From: Sphingopyxis sp. YF1
Lineage (GTDB): Bacteria > Pseudomonadota > Alphaproteobacteria > Sphingomonadales > Sphingomonadaceae
Reading direction: 5' to 3'
DNA: 64,000 nt
Assembly: GCF_022701295.1 (NCBI RefSeq)
Contig: NZ_CP033204.1
Location: forward strand, 1,860,001-1,924,000
Below, in pieces: positions 38,226 to 47,517 of the stretch (the first letter of the stretch is position 1; every line of letters begins with the position of its first letter). The translations under genes and the position numbers were made by a program. The notes beneath the pieces were generated by a model, which saw only the letters and a program-made list of their open reading frames with translations, was not told where the DNA came from and ran no database searches.

Positions 38226-39002
38226 ATGGCCACTGCGCCCGCCGCCAATTTGCCGCTTTTTTACAAGGACCTCATGCCGCTTTCGAGCGTCGATCACGCC
38301 AATTTCCGCGCCCGCGCGCTCGACAAGGCGGATTTCCTGATCGACCAGCACGCGGTTCCGCTCACCTCGGACGAGTTCATCTCGGCGTCGCGCTATTACC
38401 CGATCGTCTTTTCGGCGGGCGACAATCCGGTGCCGCTGGCGCTGATGGGCCTCAACGAAGGCGTCAACACCTTCGTCGACGCCGAAGGCAAGCTGATCAA
38501 CCCGGTCTATGTCCCGGCCTATGTTCGCCGCTATCCCTTCATGCTCGCCAAGCTGCGCCCCGACACCGACGAACTCTCGCTCTGCTTCGACCCGACCTCG
38601 GGTGCGGTCGGTGAATTCGAAGAAGGCGACGCGCTGTTCGAAAATGGCGAACCGACGGAACCGACCAAGGCCGTGCTCGAATTCTGCAAGAATTTCGAGG
38701 AAGCCGGACAGCGCACCGGCCAGTTCATCGAGGAACTGCAGAAGGCCGACCTGCTGATGGACGGCGAAGTTGCCATCCAGCCCGAAGGCAGCGACAAGCC
38801 GTTCATCTATCGCGGCTTCAAGATGGTCGACGAGAACAAGCTGCGCGAACTGCGCGGCGACGTGCTGCGCAAGATGATGCAGAACGGCATGCTCGGCCTG
38901 ATCTTCGCGCACCTTTTCTCGCTTCAGCTGATGCGCGAAATCTTTGCCGAACAGGTCCGGTCGGGCAAGGTGCCGCTCGTCAGCGAGGCGCCCGTCGCCT
39001 GA
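38226..39002 (+). CDS. SapC-family protein
   Basis: A 258-residue protein matching the SapC family: a PLSSVDHANFRAR start, RYYPIVFSAGDNPVPLALMGL and VPAYVRRYPFMLA. No signal peptide or membrane segment is seen. The family was named after an S-layer-associated gene in Campylobacter, but its role in alphaproteobacteria is unknown. It lies 13 bp before a cytochrome b561 gene, so the two are probably cotranscribed. Confidence 0.85.
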   Translation: MATAPAANLPLFYKDLMPLSSVDHANFRARALDKADFLIDQHAVPLTSDEFISASRYYPIVFSAGDNPVPLALMGLNEGVNTFVDAEGKLINPVYVPAYVRRYPFMLAKLRPDTDELSLCFDPTSGAVGEFEEGDALFENGEPTEPTKAVLEFCKNFEEAGQRTGQFIEELQKADLLMDGEVAIQPEGSDKPFIYRGFKMVDENKLRELRGDVLRKMMQNGMLGLIFAHLFSLQLMREIFAEQVRSGKVPLVSEAPVA

Positions 39003-39015
39003 GGAGAACAAGCAG

Positions 39016-39564
39016 ATGGCCACAACCGCGTCCGACATCGCGCCGCAGCGATATACGCGTGTGGCCATCTGGCTCCACTGGCTGATCGCAACGGCGGTCG
39101 TCACCAACATCGCACTCGCCATGCTGACCGAGGGTTTGCCGCGGGCGACCCGGACCGCCGCGATGAACATCCACAAGCCGCTCGGCATCGCCGTGCTGGC
39201 ACTCACTGTCCTGCTGATCCTGTGGCGCATCGCCCATCGCGCACCGCCGCCGCCTGCGGGCACCCCCGCCTGGCAGCGCCCGGTCAGCCGCATCGTCCAT
39301 TTTCTCTTCTACGCGCTGCTGATCCTTCTCCCGCTCTCGGGCTGGATCTGGTTTTCAGCCGCGGATCGCCCGATCGACTTTTTCGGCCTGTTTACCGTCC
39401 CCGCGCTTGCGGGCGCCGACGAGGCGCTTGCCGATGCGATGCACGACCGGCACGAAGCGCTCGGCCTGACCATGCTCGCGCTGGTGCTGCTGCACGTCGC
39501 GGCGGTGCTCAAGCATCAGTTCGTCGACCGCACCGGGCTGATCGGGCGAATGAATCCCTTTTGA
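39016..39564 (+). CDS. Cytochrome b561-type membrane protein
   Basis: A 182-residue protein with four membrane segments and His residues suited to two b hemes: WLHWLIA, MNIHKPLGI, RIVHFLFYALL and LLHVAAVLKHQFV. It matches the bacterial cytochrome b561 (CybB) family, which passes electrons between quinol and acceptors such as superoxide. GAGGAG at 39001-39006 precedes it; it follows the SapC gene closely. Confidence 0.87.
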   Translation: MATTASDIAPQRYTRVAIWLHWLIATAVVTNIALAMLTEGLPRATRTAAMNIHKPLGIAVLALTVLLILWRIAHRAPPPPAGTPAWQRPVSRIVHFLFYALLILLPLSGWIWFSAADRPIDFFGLFTVPALAGADEALADAMHDRHEALGLTMLALVLLHVAAVLKHQFVDRTGLIGRMNPF

Positions 39565-39581
39565 CCGTCGCTGCCGACGCG

Positions 39582-39791
39582 TCAGAAATCGATCGCCAAT
39601 CCCTTGAGCTCCCAGTCGCCATAGCGAACGGGATTGCGTCCGCCGGGCTGCTCGGCAGCCGCATCCTCGCGGATCGGCTCGGGCGGCGGCACGGGGTCGT
39701 TGGTCCAGCTTTCGGGGGCTTTCACATGCGCGGGCCGCTTTGCCGCGCGCGGGGTGCCGCCGATCGTATCTGCTTTGCTGTTTTCGGTCAT
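39582..39791 (-). CDS. SDHAF4/DUF1674 family protein
   Basis: A 69-residue protein with a variable polar N-terminus and the conserved end GGRNPVRYGDWELKGLAIDF. This is the DUF1674/SDHAF4 signature. In eukaryotes SDHAF4 binds the flavinylated SdhA subunit during succinate dehydrogenase assembly; the bacterial role is assumed to be similar. It is divergent from rsmB by 55 bp. Confidence 0.85.
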   Translation of the reverse strand: MTENSKADTIGGTPRAAKRPAHVKAPESWTNDPVPPPEPIREDAAAEQPGGRNPVRYGDWELKGLAIDF

Positions 39792-39846
39792 CACGCCGAT
39801 GTTATAGGAGTTTCCGTGTTTCACGCCAACCGCCCCTGTGCCCGCC

Positions 39847-41139
39847 ATGGCTGATCGACGTCCGCGCCGTCCCCGCCGCTCCGAACAGGCCGATCCGCCG
39901 GGTACCGCAACCCGCAAGGCGGCACTGCGCCTGATCGACGCCGTGTTGCGCCGCGGCGATCCGCTCGACATCGCCGCACATGCGGCGACGCAGGGCCTGC
40001 CCCCTGCCGACCGCGCCTTTGCCGTCGCGATCGTTTCGGAGGCACTGCGCTGGATGACGGACATCGACGCGCTGATCGATGACGCGACCGCCCAGCCGCT
40101 GCCCGAAGATGTGAAATCACGCGCCGTGCTGCGTCTCGCGCTCGCGCAGTTGCTCATATTGAAGACCCCCGCGCATGCGGTTGTCTCGACCGCGCTGCCG
40201 CTCGTGGACGGCGGTCCGCGCCGCCTCGTCCACGCGCTCCTGTCGCGCGCGCAGCAGGAAGACTGGCAGCTTCCTCCGGGCGCGAGCCTGCCGCCCGCGA
40301 CCGCCGAACGCTGGTCGGCGGCCTGGGACGACGCCACCGTTGCAGCAGCCGAAACCGCATGGAGCGCCGCACCGCCGGTCGACCTCAGCTTTTCAGGGGA
40401 ACCCGATCCCGTCGGATGGCAGGACGCCCGCCCGCTCGCTCCGCTCCACCTCCGCCTGCCGCGCGGACAGGCGATCGAGGACCTGCCCGGCTATCGCGAA
40501 GGCGGCTGGTGGGTCCAGGACCTCGCCGCGAGCTTTCCCGCCCGCCTGCTCGGCACCGGCAACGGCCGCTCGGCCCTCGACCTGTGCGCAGCACCGGGTG
40601 GCAAGACGATGCAACTCGCCGCCGCCGGCTGGTCGGTCGTCGCGGTCGATTCGAGCGCCAAGCGCCTCGCGCGGCTCGAGGAAAATCTCGACCGCACCGG
40701 CCTGGAAGCCGCTGTCGTCCAGGCTGACATCCGCACCTGGCAACCCGGCGAGGCTGCCGATGCGGTGCTGCTCGACGCGCCTTGCTCGGCGACCGGCATC
40801 TTCCGCCGTCATCCCGACGTGCTCCACCGCATCGAACCGCGCCAGATTGCCGAAATGGCGGAATTGCAGGCCGAATTGCTCGTCCGCGCCGCACAGTGGG
40901 TGAAGCCGGGCGGCACGCTCGTCTATGCTACCTGCTCGCTCGAACCCGCCGAAGGCGAAGAACGGATCGCCGCCTTTCTCGCGGACCATCCCGGCTGGAT
41001 CATCGACCCGGCCCGCGCGGACGAACTACCCGTCGGCATCGCCCCGACCGCACGGGGCTTCGTCCGGACCCTGCCCGGCCTGCTGGTCGACGCCGGTGGC
41101 CTCGACGGCTTCTTCGTCGCGCGGCTGCGCGCGCCCTAG
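39847..41139 (+). CDS. rRNA (cytosine-C5) methyltransferase, RsmB/NOP family
   Basis: A 430-residue enzyme with an N-terminal NusB-like helical domain (RKAALRLIDAVLRRG...) and a SAM-binding domain: LDLCAAPGGKTMQLA, the DAPCSATG Cys motif IV and the catalytic Cys in YATCSLEPAEGE. It is likely the m5C967 enzyme of 16S rRNA (RsmB). A GTG at 39838 is an alternative start. Its TAG overlaps the stop of the convergent cyclase-like gene (shared CTAG). Confidence 0.88.
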   Translation: MADRRPRRPRRSEQADPPGTATRKAALRLIDAVLRRGDPLDIAAHAATQGLPPADRAFAVAIVSEALRWMTDIDALIDDATAQPLPEDVKSRAVLRLALAQLLILKTPAHAVVSTALPLVDGGPRRLVHALLSRAQQEDWQLPPGASLPPATAERWSAAWDDATVAAAETAWSAAPPVDLSFSGEPDPVGWQDARPLAPLHLRLPRGQAIEDLPGYREGGWWVQDLAASFPARLLGTGNGRSALDLCAAPGGKTMQLAAAGWSVVAVDSSAKRLARLEENLDRTGLEAAVVQADIRTWQPGEAADAVLLDAPCSATGIFRRHPDVLHRIEPRQIAEMAELQAELLVRAAQWVKPGGTLVYATCSLEPAEGEERIAAFLADHPGWIIDPARADELPVGIAPTARGFVRTLPGLLVDAGGLDGFFVARLRAP

Positions 41140-42920
41140 GTCGCTCGGCGCGACAGGCGGTAGAGCGCCAGTTCGCCATAATCCTTGGCGAGCCGAACCT
41201 TGCCGACATAGTCGCAGTCGAATTCGCGCGCGTCGCCGAGCGCCAGCATCGCCGCCATCGGCTGGGTGCAATAGATCTGGCCGACAAGCGTCACCGGTTC
41301 GATCCGCGCGGTGCGCGTGACTTCGGTCCCGTACCAAAGCTCGTTGCCGACGACCGGATCCTGCCCGCGGTAGATCGGCCCGAAGTGGATGCCGGTGCGC
41401 ATCCCCGCCTTGTGCCCTTCAAGGCCAAGCCCCGCGGGCAACACGTCGAGTTGCGCCTGCATGGCCAGCGCAATCCGCGCCGCGATCGCAGGATCCGAAA
41501 TGATCGCATATACCGCATCGCCCCAGGTGTTGCGGAACAGCACCGCCTCGCCAAACTCGTCGAGCACGCGCCCGATTCCGCCCATCACCTCATGTGCAAA
41601 GATCGGCAGCTCCGCCTCGCCAAGCTTTGAAAAACCGGCAAAATCGGCAAACAATATCGCGTAGAGTCCGCGCCGTGTTCCCGCGGGAGGCGTGGGCGCG
41701 GGCGGGAACTGCAGCGCGCGGTCGAGCCCGCCGACGGGGATCGTCACCGTCCGTCCGCCATGCCTTTGCCATAGCGCAATATCCGCATTGGTGCCGGCGA
41801 TCGCATCGGCGCTGCGCGCCGCAACGTCAGGATCGACCACCGCCAACTGGATCGCCTCGGCTTCCAGTTCGCGCGCGCGCAGCTTCGCGAGCCCCATCGC
41901 GGTGTGCGAACCCAGGACGAACTGGCAATCGTCGCTGACGAAGCGCGAATGGCTCGCGAAATGGACCATGGCCGCGGCATCGCGACAGCGCTCGTAGCGC
42001 GCCACCCATGCCTCGCCGCCCGACCGCACCGACTGGGCGATGAAATCCTCCTCGGCAAAGGGCAGGATGATCGTCAGGTCGATCCTCCGCGCGATCGCTT
42101 CCTCAGCAAAGAGGATGTCCGCGCCGCACGCGAGCGGTCCGATCAGTGCCGACAGCGGCTGGTCGTCGAGTGCCGCGGCGATCGCGCGTCGCGCGCCTGC
42201 CTCGCCTTCGCCCCCGGCGCGGAACATGCGCCCGCAATAGACACCCACCGGCGGCGGGCGCAGCAGGTCGACGATGGCTTCGGCGCTCTCCGCCTCGACC
42301 GCGCCGCTGCGCGCCAGTCGCAGGAACTGGCGGCAGGTCGACGCGCGGTCGCCCGCTCCCGCGCTGCCTATGATCTCCAGCGCTTTTGCGTGCCGCAGCG
42401 CATCCTCGCCGCGCCCCAGCAGCAACAGGGCCTCGATCAGCGTGACCGCGTCCCAATAATTGCCCGCGGCCCCCGCTGCCGCGATGGGTCCGGCCAGCGC
42501 GGCGGCGCGCTCGCGTTCACCGAGCAGCGCAAACAGGCTGGCGGCATTGATTGCCGGAAAGGTCGCGCCCGACACTTCCCATGCGTGATGATAGGCCGAA
42601 GCCGCCTTTTCGAGCCAGCGACGGCGCTCGGCGACGGGATTGTCGAACGCCCGGTCCTTCCATATCCGCCCTGCGAGCGCGAGGCTGTCGACGTCGCCCG
42701 ATGCTCCCAGATCGAGCGATTGGTAAAGATGCATCGCGCCCAGACTGTCGCCCGATGCCGCAAGTGCGCGCACCATCAGATAGCGCAGTCGCGGACTGTC
42801 GATACCGCCGCGCCGCGCCGCGGCGGCACAGTCGAACGCGCTCAGCGCATCGCCCTGCCCCAGCCGCTGTGCGACCTCGCTTTCGATGGCCGCGCAGTCT
42901 GGCCGCACCTCTTCGCTCAT
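41136..42920 (-). CDS. TPR-region protein with class III nucleotidyl cyclase-like domain
   Basis: A 594-residue protein. The N-terminal half is helical repeats (about 20-220), then a Rossmann-like region (GPLACGADILFAEEAIARRIDLTIILPF). A C-terminal class III cyclase-like domain (about 430-590) follows. The first metal Asp (LFADFAGFS) and second (NTWGDAVYA) are kept. The usual substrate Lys before GD is Asn, and the Asn of the VN..AR motif is Thr (GTEVTRTARIE). Substrate or activity may therefore differ. It overlaps the TIR gene by 4 bp, so the two form a unit. Confidence 0.8.
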   Translation of the reverse strand: MSEEVRPDCAAIESEVAQRLGQGDALSAFDCAAAARRGGIDSPRLRYLMVRALAASGDSLGAMHLYQSLDLGASGDVDSLALAGRIWKDRAFDNPVAERRRWLEKAASAYHHAWEVSGATFPAINAASLFALLGERERAAALAGPIAAAGAAGNYWDAVTLIEALLLLGRGEDALRHAKALEIIGSAGAGDRASTCRQFLRLARSGAVEAESAEAIVDLLRPPPVGVYCGRMFRAGGEGEAGARRAIAAALDDQPLSALIGPLACGADILFAEEAIARRIDLTIILPFAEEDFIAQSVRSGGEAWVARYERCRDAAAMVHFASHSRFVSDDCQFVLGSHTAMGLAKLRARELEAEAIQLAVVDPDVAARSADAIAGTNADIALWQRHGGRTVTIPVGGLDRALQFPPAPTPPAGTRRGLYAILFADFAGFSKLGEAELPIFAHEVMGGIGRVLDEFGEAVLFRNTWGDAVYAIISDPAIAARIALAMQAQLDVLPAGLGLEGHKAGMRTGIHFGPIYRGQDPVVGNELWYGTEVTRTARIEPVTLVGQIYCTQPMAAMLALGDAREFDCDYVGKVRLAKDYGELALYRLSRRAT

Positions 42921-44107
42921 CGTGCCGCGGCTTCGGCCGATTTCAGCAGCGCCACATTGGCCTTTTCGACCGGCGACAGCTGCGCGTTGTCGGTCGTCGG
43001 ACGGTACCAGTCGAACTGGCTGAAATGGGCGCGCAGGCGCGCATCCCTGAAACGAAGGCCGTTGCGCGCAAAAATCTCGTTGCGCGCGACGCGCAGTTCG
43101 AGCGCACTGTAATTGCCGAGTTCGTCCGCCGACAGCAATCGCTCGCTGCTGTCGGGGATGACGACCCCGCTGCCGCCGACGCCGCTCGGCATGGGGCCCG
43201 CCGCGATCGACGCATCGGCGCCGCTGCCCGGAGCGGGATCGGGCGTCGGCCCGTCGAGAACGCGGATCAGCTTGCGGAACATGTAGCCGGTGGTGCCGTC
43301 CCCCTTGCGCACGCGCCACCAGGCACCGCCTTGCTGGTAGGTCAGGAACTTCTCGCCCTCGAGCACCTTGCCGACGATCGCCGACTGCGCCGTCGGCTTC
43401 GCGCGGATATTGGTGAAACCCTCGGGGTCGTCGATCACCGCGGCGAGGACAAAGGCCTCGACCGGCTTGGCGTCGGCTGCGCCCGTCCCGAGGTCCGCCG
43501 CCACCGCCACGCTTCCCGCCCCCGATCCTTCGCTTGTCGCCGTGCGCATCGGCGCGGGCTGCAGGAGCCACCAGACGAGCGCCGCGGCGGCGATCGCGGC
43601 CGCCCCCAATATCCAGGGCAGTGGCGAAGAGCGCTGCGGAGCGGCGCCGCTTTCGGCGGGCGCTGGCCGCGGTGGCGGCGCGGGAGCGGCAACCGGGGGA
43701 GCCGCCGCCGGCGGTGCCCGCCCGCACAATTCCTCCAGGCTCATCAGCACCTTGCGCCAGCCACGATGGTCGGGTTCACCCTGCCAGTCGGCAAGCTCGG
43801 CAAACTGGATCTGGTTGAACGGCAGTGGCGGCATGACGTCATCGATCGCCGTCTGCACCAGCTTCTTCTGGTTGCGCGCGACATCGGCCTCGGCGCGCAC
43901 CCATTCGGACTGCGCCGAGGATTGCGACCAGACGACGATCGCGGCCTTCGCCATGCCGATCTTTTCGGTGATCACATCGCCGTAGCTGCGGTGCGGCGGC
44001 AGTTCGGCATCCCACCAGACGTCGTAGCCCGCCGCCTCCACGGCCTGCGCGATCGTCGCGACGCGATCCTTGTTGTCGCGCGAATAGGAAATGAAGACAT
44101 CGACCAT
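42917..44107 (-). CDS. TIR-transmembrane-SH3-YARHG protein
   Basis: A 396-residue protein. The N-terminal TIR domain (1-125) starts VDVFISYSRDNKD and keeps the putative NAD-hydrolase Glu73 (SEWVRAE). A Pro/Ala linker and one membrane segment (163-182) follow. Then comes a bacterial SH3 domain (about 220-285, NIRAKPTAQSAIVGKVLEGE...WWRVR...GYMF) and a YARHG domain (about 315-385, LRVARNEIFARNGLRFRD). The TIR domain should face the cytoplasm and SH3/YARHG the periplasm. The layout could link an envelope signal to NAD or scaffold signalling. Function unproven. Confidence 0.82.
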   Translation of the reverse strand: MVDVFISYSRDNKDRVATIAQAVEAAGYDVWWDAELPPHRSYGDVITEKIGMAKAAIVVWSQSSAQSEWVRAEADVARNQKKLVQTAIDDVMPPLPFNQIQFAELADWQGEPDHRGWRKVLMSLEELCGRAPPAAAPPVAAPAPPPRPAPAESGAAPQRSSPLPWILGAAAIAAAALVWWLLQPAPMRTATSEGSGAGSVAVAADLGTGAADAKPVEAFVLAAVIDDPEGFTNIRAKPTAQSAIVGKVLEGEKFLTYQQGGAWWRVRKGDGTTGYMFRKLIRVLDGPTPDPAPGSGADASIAAGPMPSGVGGSGVVIPDSSERLLSADELGNYSALELRVARNEIFARNGLRFRDARLRAHFSQFDWYRPTTDNAQLSPVEKANVALLKSAEAAAR

Positions 44108-44207
44108 CGACCAGCCCCTTTACAGGGCAAGGCTAGCGGGAGGCGACGCGATTGGCCAGCGTTAGGCACATGCGCGCCGCCTCACCGAAAGCTGTTCCCG
44201 GCCGCGA

Positions 44208-45929
44208 TCAGAACACCGCCTTCGGCGCATCTTCCTTCATCATCGCCGCGCGCACCATCGGGATCGGCGGACCGCCGTAGGACAGGAACTCGTCGTGGAA
44301 CGCCTTCCACTTCGTCTTGTCACCCTTGGTCCAGTCATCGCGCAGCTTGCGGATCATCAGCTTGCCCATCGTATAGTTGAGATAGGCAGGATCATAGGTG
44401 CCACGCGCCGCCTGCTGCCGCGCATTGCCCTCGTCCTGATAGCATTGTTCCTTGAACAGCTTTTCGGAGTCCGCGACCGTCATGCCCTTGGTGTGGAGGC
44501 CGATCGCGGAAAGATAGCGACAGTCGCGGAGCAATGCGTTCGACAACTGGCCGATGTGCGTTTCGGGATCGCCCGCGCCCAGCCCGGCGTCCCACATCAT
44601 CTCCTCGGTATAGTGCGCCCAGCCTTCGGCAAAGGCATAGCCGACGAACAGCTTGCCGAAGATGCTTGTCGCGCGGTTCGAATGGAGGAAGTTGAGGAAG
44701 TGCCCCGGCCACACCTCGTGCACCGAGGTGAAGAGCAGGTCCTTGCGCCCCGGCACGAAGTCGTTCTGCGTCTGCTTGTCCCACGCGGGATCGGGTGGCG
44801 AGATATAATAGACCGACGGCAGGCCTTTTTCATACGGCCCGGGAATATCGATGTAGGCGCTGTTCTGCCGGTTGTAGGGCGGCGACTCCTCGACCTGCGC
44901 CTGTTCGGTTCCGGGGATCGTCACCAGATCCTTCTCGATCAGGAACGCGCGCAGCGTCGGAAGCTGGCGCCGCGCTTCGGCGACCGGCCCGTCGGCGGGT
45001 TTGTCCGAATTCATCTTCTTCATGCAGTCGGCGATCGTCATTCCGGCGGCATAGGTCGCACAGGCGGCCTTCAGCGCATCCTGATTGCGCTTGAGATCGG
45101 CCTGTCCGATCCGTTCCAGTTCATCGAGCGGGGTGTCGACCCCCTCGTTGGTCAGGATCATCTTCGCGAACTTGTCGGCGCCGAGCGCATAGCCGTCGGC
45201 GGTGCCGGGCTGCGATCCGACATATTTGGCAAGGTCGGTCATTGCTGCACCGGCCTTCGCAGCGGCTTCGTCGAACTGCTTCTGCAGCGCCTCGTCCTTG
45301 ACCGATGCGAAGGCCGCCTTGGCATCGCCCTTGTAATAGTCGGCAAAGCCGCCGAAGCCCGCCGTACCATATTTGACGAAGGTCGCGGGCAGCGGAAGCT
45401 TGAGGTTCGCCTTGATCTGCGCGGCCGCCGCAGGAACTTTTTCCGCATAGGCGATGAACGCCTTCATCCGCGTCGTCGCATCGGCATAAGGCCGCGCGAT
45501 GTAGACGTTGGGGTCGAGTGCGCCGGTATAAAAGGCCGGGTTCTTCGCCGCAAAATCGGTGTCGCGCAGGAAGAAGAGCTGCCCTTCGGCGACCTTGATC
45601 AGATAGTCGCGCTCGAATTTCTCGGCGTCGGTCATCTCGCCGTCGAACACCTTGGCGTCGGCGATCGTCTTTTCGAGGAAGGTCGCCTGCTTTTCGAGGC
45701 CTGCGGGCGACCAGTCGGGCAATTGCCCGTCGAACTCGTGCTTGCCCTGGTAGACCGCGAAATTGGGGTTGAGCGGAAAATATCCCGCCAGGAAATTGTC
45801 GCGGAACTCGGTCCAGTTCTTCGCGTCCGATGCCTGTGCAGCCTTGTCGCCGGACGCATTGCAACCGGCGAGTATCAACAGCGTGGCAGCCATCGCGGGA
45901 CCGGCAAAACGAGCGAATTTGCGTGTCAT
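44208..45929 (-). CDS. DUF885 lipoprotein, probable zinc metallopeptidase
   Basis: A 573-residue protein with a lipoprotein signal (LLILAGC, Cys about 23). The DUF885 domain contains SVHEVWPGHFLNFLH and YAFAEGWAHYTEEMMW: the HExxxGH motif plus a downstream Glu, the pattern of metal-dependent peptidase-like proteins. It probably acts on peptides in the periplasm. GGGGAG precedes the ATG. It is divergent from the following MFS gene. Confidence 0.85.
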   Translation of the reverse strand: MTRKFARFAGPAMAATLLILAGCNASGDKAAQASDAKNWTEFRDNFLAGYFPLNPNFAVYQGKHEFDGQLPDWSPAGLEKQATFLEKTIADAKVFDGEMTDAEKFERDYLIKVAEGQLFFLRDTDFAAKNPAFYTGALDPNVYIARPYADATTRMKAFIAYAEKVPAAAAQIKANLKLPLPATFVKYGTAGFGGFADYYKGDAKAAFASVKDEALQKQFDEAAAKAGAAMTDLAKYVGSQPGTADGYALGADKFAKMILTNEGVDTPLDELERIGQADLKRNQDALKAACATYAAGMTIADCMKKMNSDKPADGPVAEARRQLPTLRAFLIEKDLVTIPGTEQAQVEESPPYNRQNSAYIDIPGPYEKGLPSVYYISPPDPAWDKQTQNDFVPGRKDLLFTSVHEVWPGHFLNFLHSNRATSIFGKLFVGYAFAEGWAHYTEEMMWDAGLGAGDPETHIGQLSNALLRDCRYLSAIGLHTKGMTVADSEKLFKEQCYQDEGNARQQAARGTYDPAYLNYTMGKLMIRKLRDDWTKGDKTKWKAFHDEFLSYGGPPIPMVRAAMMKEDAPKAVF

Positions 45930-46056
45930 AGATCGTATCTCCCCGAAACCAACGGCGCACTTCTGCCAGCCGGGTTGGGGGGTGGCACCTCCTAATCGAC
46001 GAACGACAGCCCCATGCGGTGTGGACAGGGGCGAAAAGCGGGCTAGGGCGAAAGCG

Positions 46057-47367
46057 ATGGCGACGATCCTCCCTCCCGACAGCGATGAGCCGGCCCTGCC
46101 CGAAACGCCTTCCAGGCCCCCCTCGCCGCTCAGCTTCGTCGACTATCGCTATTTCTGGCTCGCGCGCTTCACCGCGGTCATGGCGACGATCGCGATGGTC
46201 GTGGTCATCGGCTACCAGCTCTACGACACCGCGCGCACCGACTACGGCATGTCGATCAAGGAGGCGTCGTTTCAGCTCGGGCTGCTCGGGCTGTTCCAGT
46301 TCGTGCCGCTCGCACTGCTGACGCCGGTTGCGGGCTGGGTCGCCGACCGCTTCGAACGGCGCAGCGTCGCGATCTTCTCGAATCTCATCGACCTTGCAAT
46401 CGCTGCCGCGCTCGGCTGGTTTACCTGGACCGACGCGCTCACCCTGCCGCTGCTCTTCAGCCTTGCCGCGCTGCACGGCGTCGCACGCGTTTTCTCGGGC
46501 CCCGCGATGAGCGCCATTGCCCCGAACATCGTGCCCCCCGCCGTGCTGCCGCGCGCGATCGCGATGAGCAGCATCGCCTGGCAATCGGCATCGGTGATCG
46601 GTCCCGCCGCGGGCGGCCTGATCTACGCGGCGCATCCGACCTCGGTTTACATCTTCGCTGGCGTGCTGCTCGCCGTTTCGGCCTTCACGATCAGCCGCGT
46701 CCGCCCTGTCCTGCCGCCGCAGGCCGAGGTCCGCCGCCACCCACTGCGCGAAATGGCCGACGGGCTGCAGTTCACCTGGCGCGAGCGTTTCCTTCTCGGC
46801 ACGATCACGCTCGACCTGTTCGCGGTGATCCTGTCGGGGGCAACCGCAATGCTTCCCGTCTATGCGCGCGACATTCTCCAGACCGGCCCCGAAGGCCTCG
46901 GCTTCCTGCGCGCCGCCCCCGCGGTCGGTGCCGCCGTCGTCGCGCTCGGCCTCGCCTGGCGCCCGATCGAGCGCAACGTCGGCGTCAAGATGCTGTGGGC
47001 GGTGGCGGTGTTCGGCCTCGCCACCATGGCCTTCGGCCTGTCGACCAACCTCTTCCTCTCGCTCGCGATGCTGGCATTGCTCGGCGCGGCCGACATGTTC
47101 TCCGTCTTCGTGCGCGGCACGCTGATCCAGCTCAACACCCCCGACCATATGCGCGGCCGCGTCAGCGCGGTGTCAGGGCTCGCCATCTCGGCCTCCAACG
47201 AACTCGGCGAGATGCGCGCGGGTTCGATGGCCGCGGCGCTCGGTCCTGTTGCCGCGGTCGTCGTCGGCGGCGCCGCAGCGGTTGGCGTAACGGCCCTCTG
47301 GGCGTGGCTGTTTCCCGAACTGCGCCGCGCGCGCACCTTCGAACCCCAGTTTAAACAGACCGGCTGA
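46057..47367 (+). CDS. MFS exporter, MFS_3/EntS-like
   Basis: A 436-residue transporter with about 11-12 membrane segments. FVDYRYFWLARFTAVMATIAM, GWVADRFERRSVAIFSNLIDL, FSGPAMSAIAPNIVP and NTPDHMRGRVSAVSGLAISASNELGE are typical of the MFS_3 group, which includes the enterobactin exporter EntS. Substrate unknown. The frame stays open for 98 codons upstream of the chosen ATG, antisense to the DUF885 gene, without family similarity. Confidence 0.85.
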   Translation: MATILPPDSDEPALPETPSRPPSPLSFVDYRYFWLARFTAVMATIAMVVVIGYQLYDTARTDYGMSIKEASFQLGLLGLFQFVPLALLTPVAGWVADRFERRSVAIFSNLIDLAIAAALGWFTWTDALTLPLLFSLAALHGVARVFSGPAMSAIAPNIVPPAVLPRAIAMSSIAWQSASVIGPAAGGLIYAAHPTSVYIFAGVLLAVSAFTISRVRPVLPPQAEVRRHPLREMADGLQFTWRERFLLGTITLDLFAVILSGATAMLPVYARDILQTGPEGLGFLRAAPAVGAAVVALGLAWRPIERNVGVKMLWAVAVFGLATMAFGLSTNLFLSLAMLALLGAADMFSVFVRGTLIQLNTPDHMRGRVSAVSGLAISASNELGEMRAGSMAAALGPVAAVVVGGAAAVGVTALWAWLFPELRRARTFEPQFKQTG

Positions 47368-47517
47368 CGCATTTCCGCGGCGGCCCGGCGCCGCCGCATC
47401 AACTCATCGCAATCGGCTGTCCTTTCGCCACAAAGTCATTGTCAATTTATTTAATTGAGTTATCTCGACTGCACCCGTCACCGCGGTTTTCCCTGTCCCC
47501 ATCATGGAGAATCCGAG

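Noticed and set aside
42921..43727. Extension of the cyclase-like frame into the TIR gene
   Set aside because: It is an out-of-frame overlap; the TIR reading frame is clearly coding and the cyclase protein begins well at 42920.
41136..44107. Canonical Pycsar defence system
   Set aside because: The TIR protein has no cyclic-nucleotide-binding domain and the cyclase is larger with repeats; kept only as a hypothesis about a related idea.
45121..47148. Minus-strand open frame of 675 codons across two genes
   Set aside because: It overlaps the DUF885 gene in another frame and the MFS gene antisense, and its sequence is low-complexity Arg/Gly/Asp.
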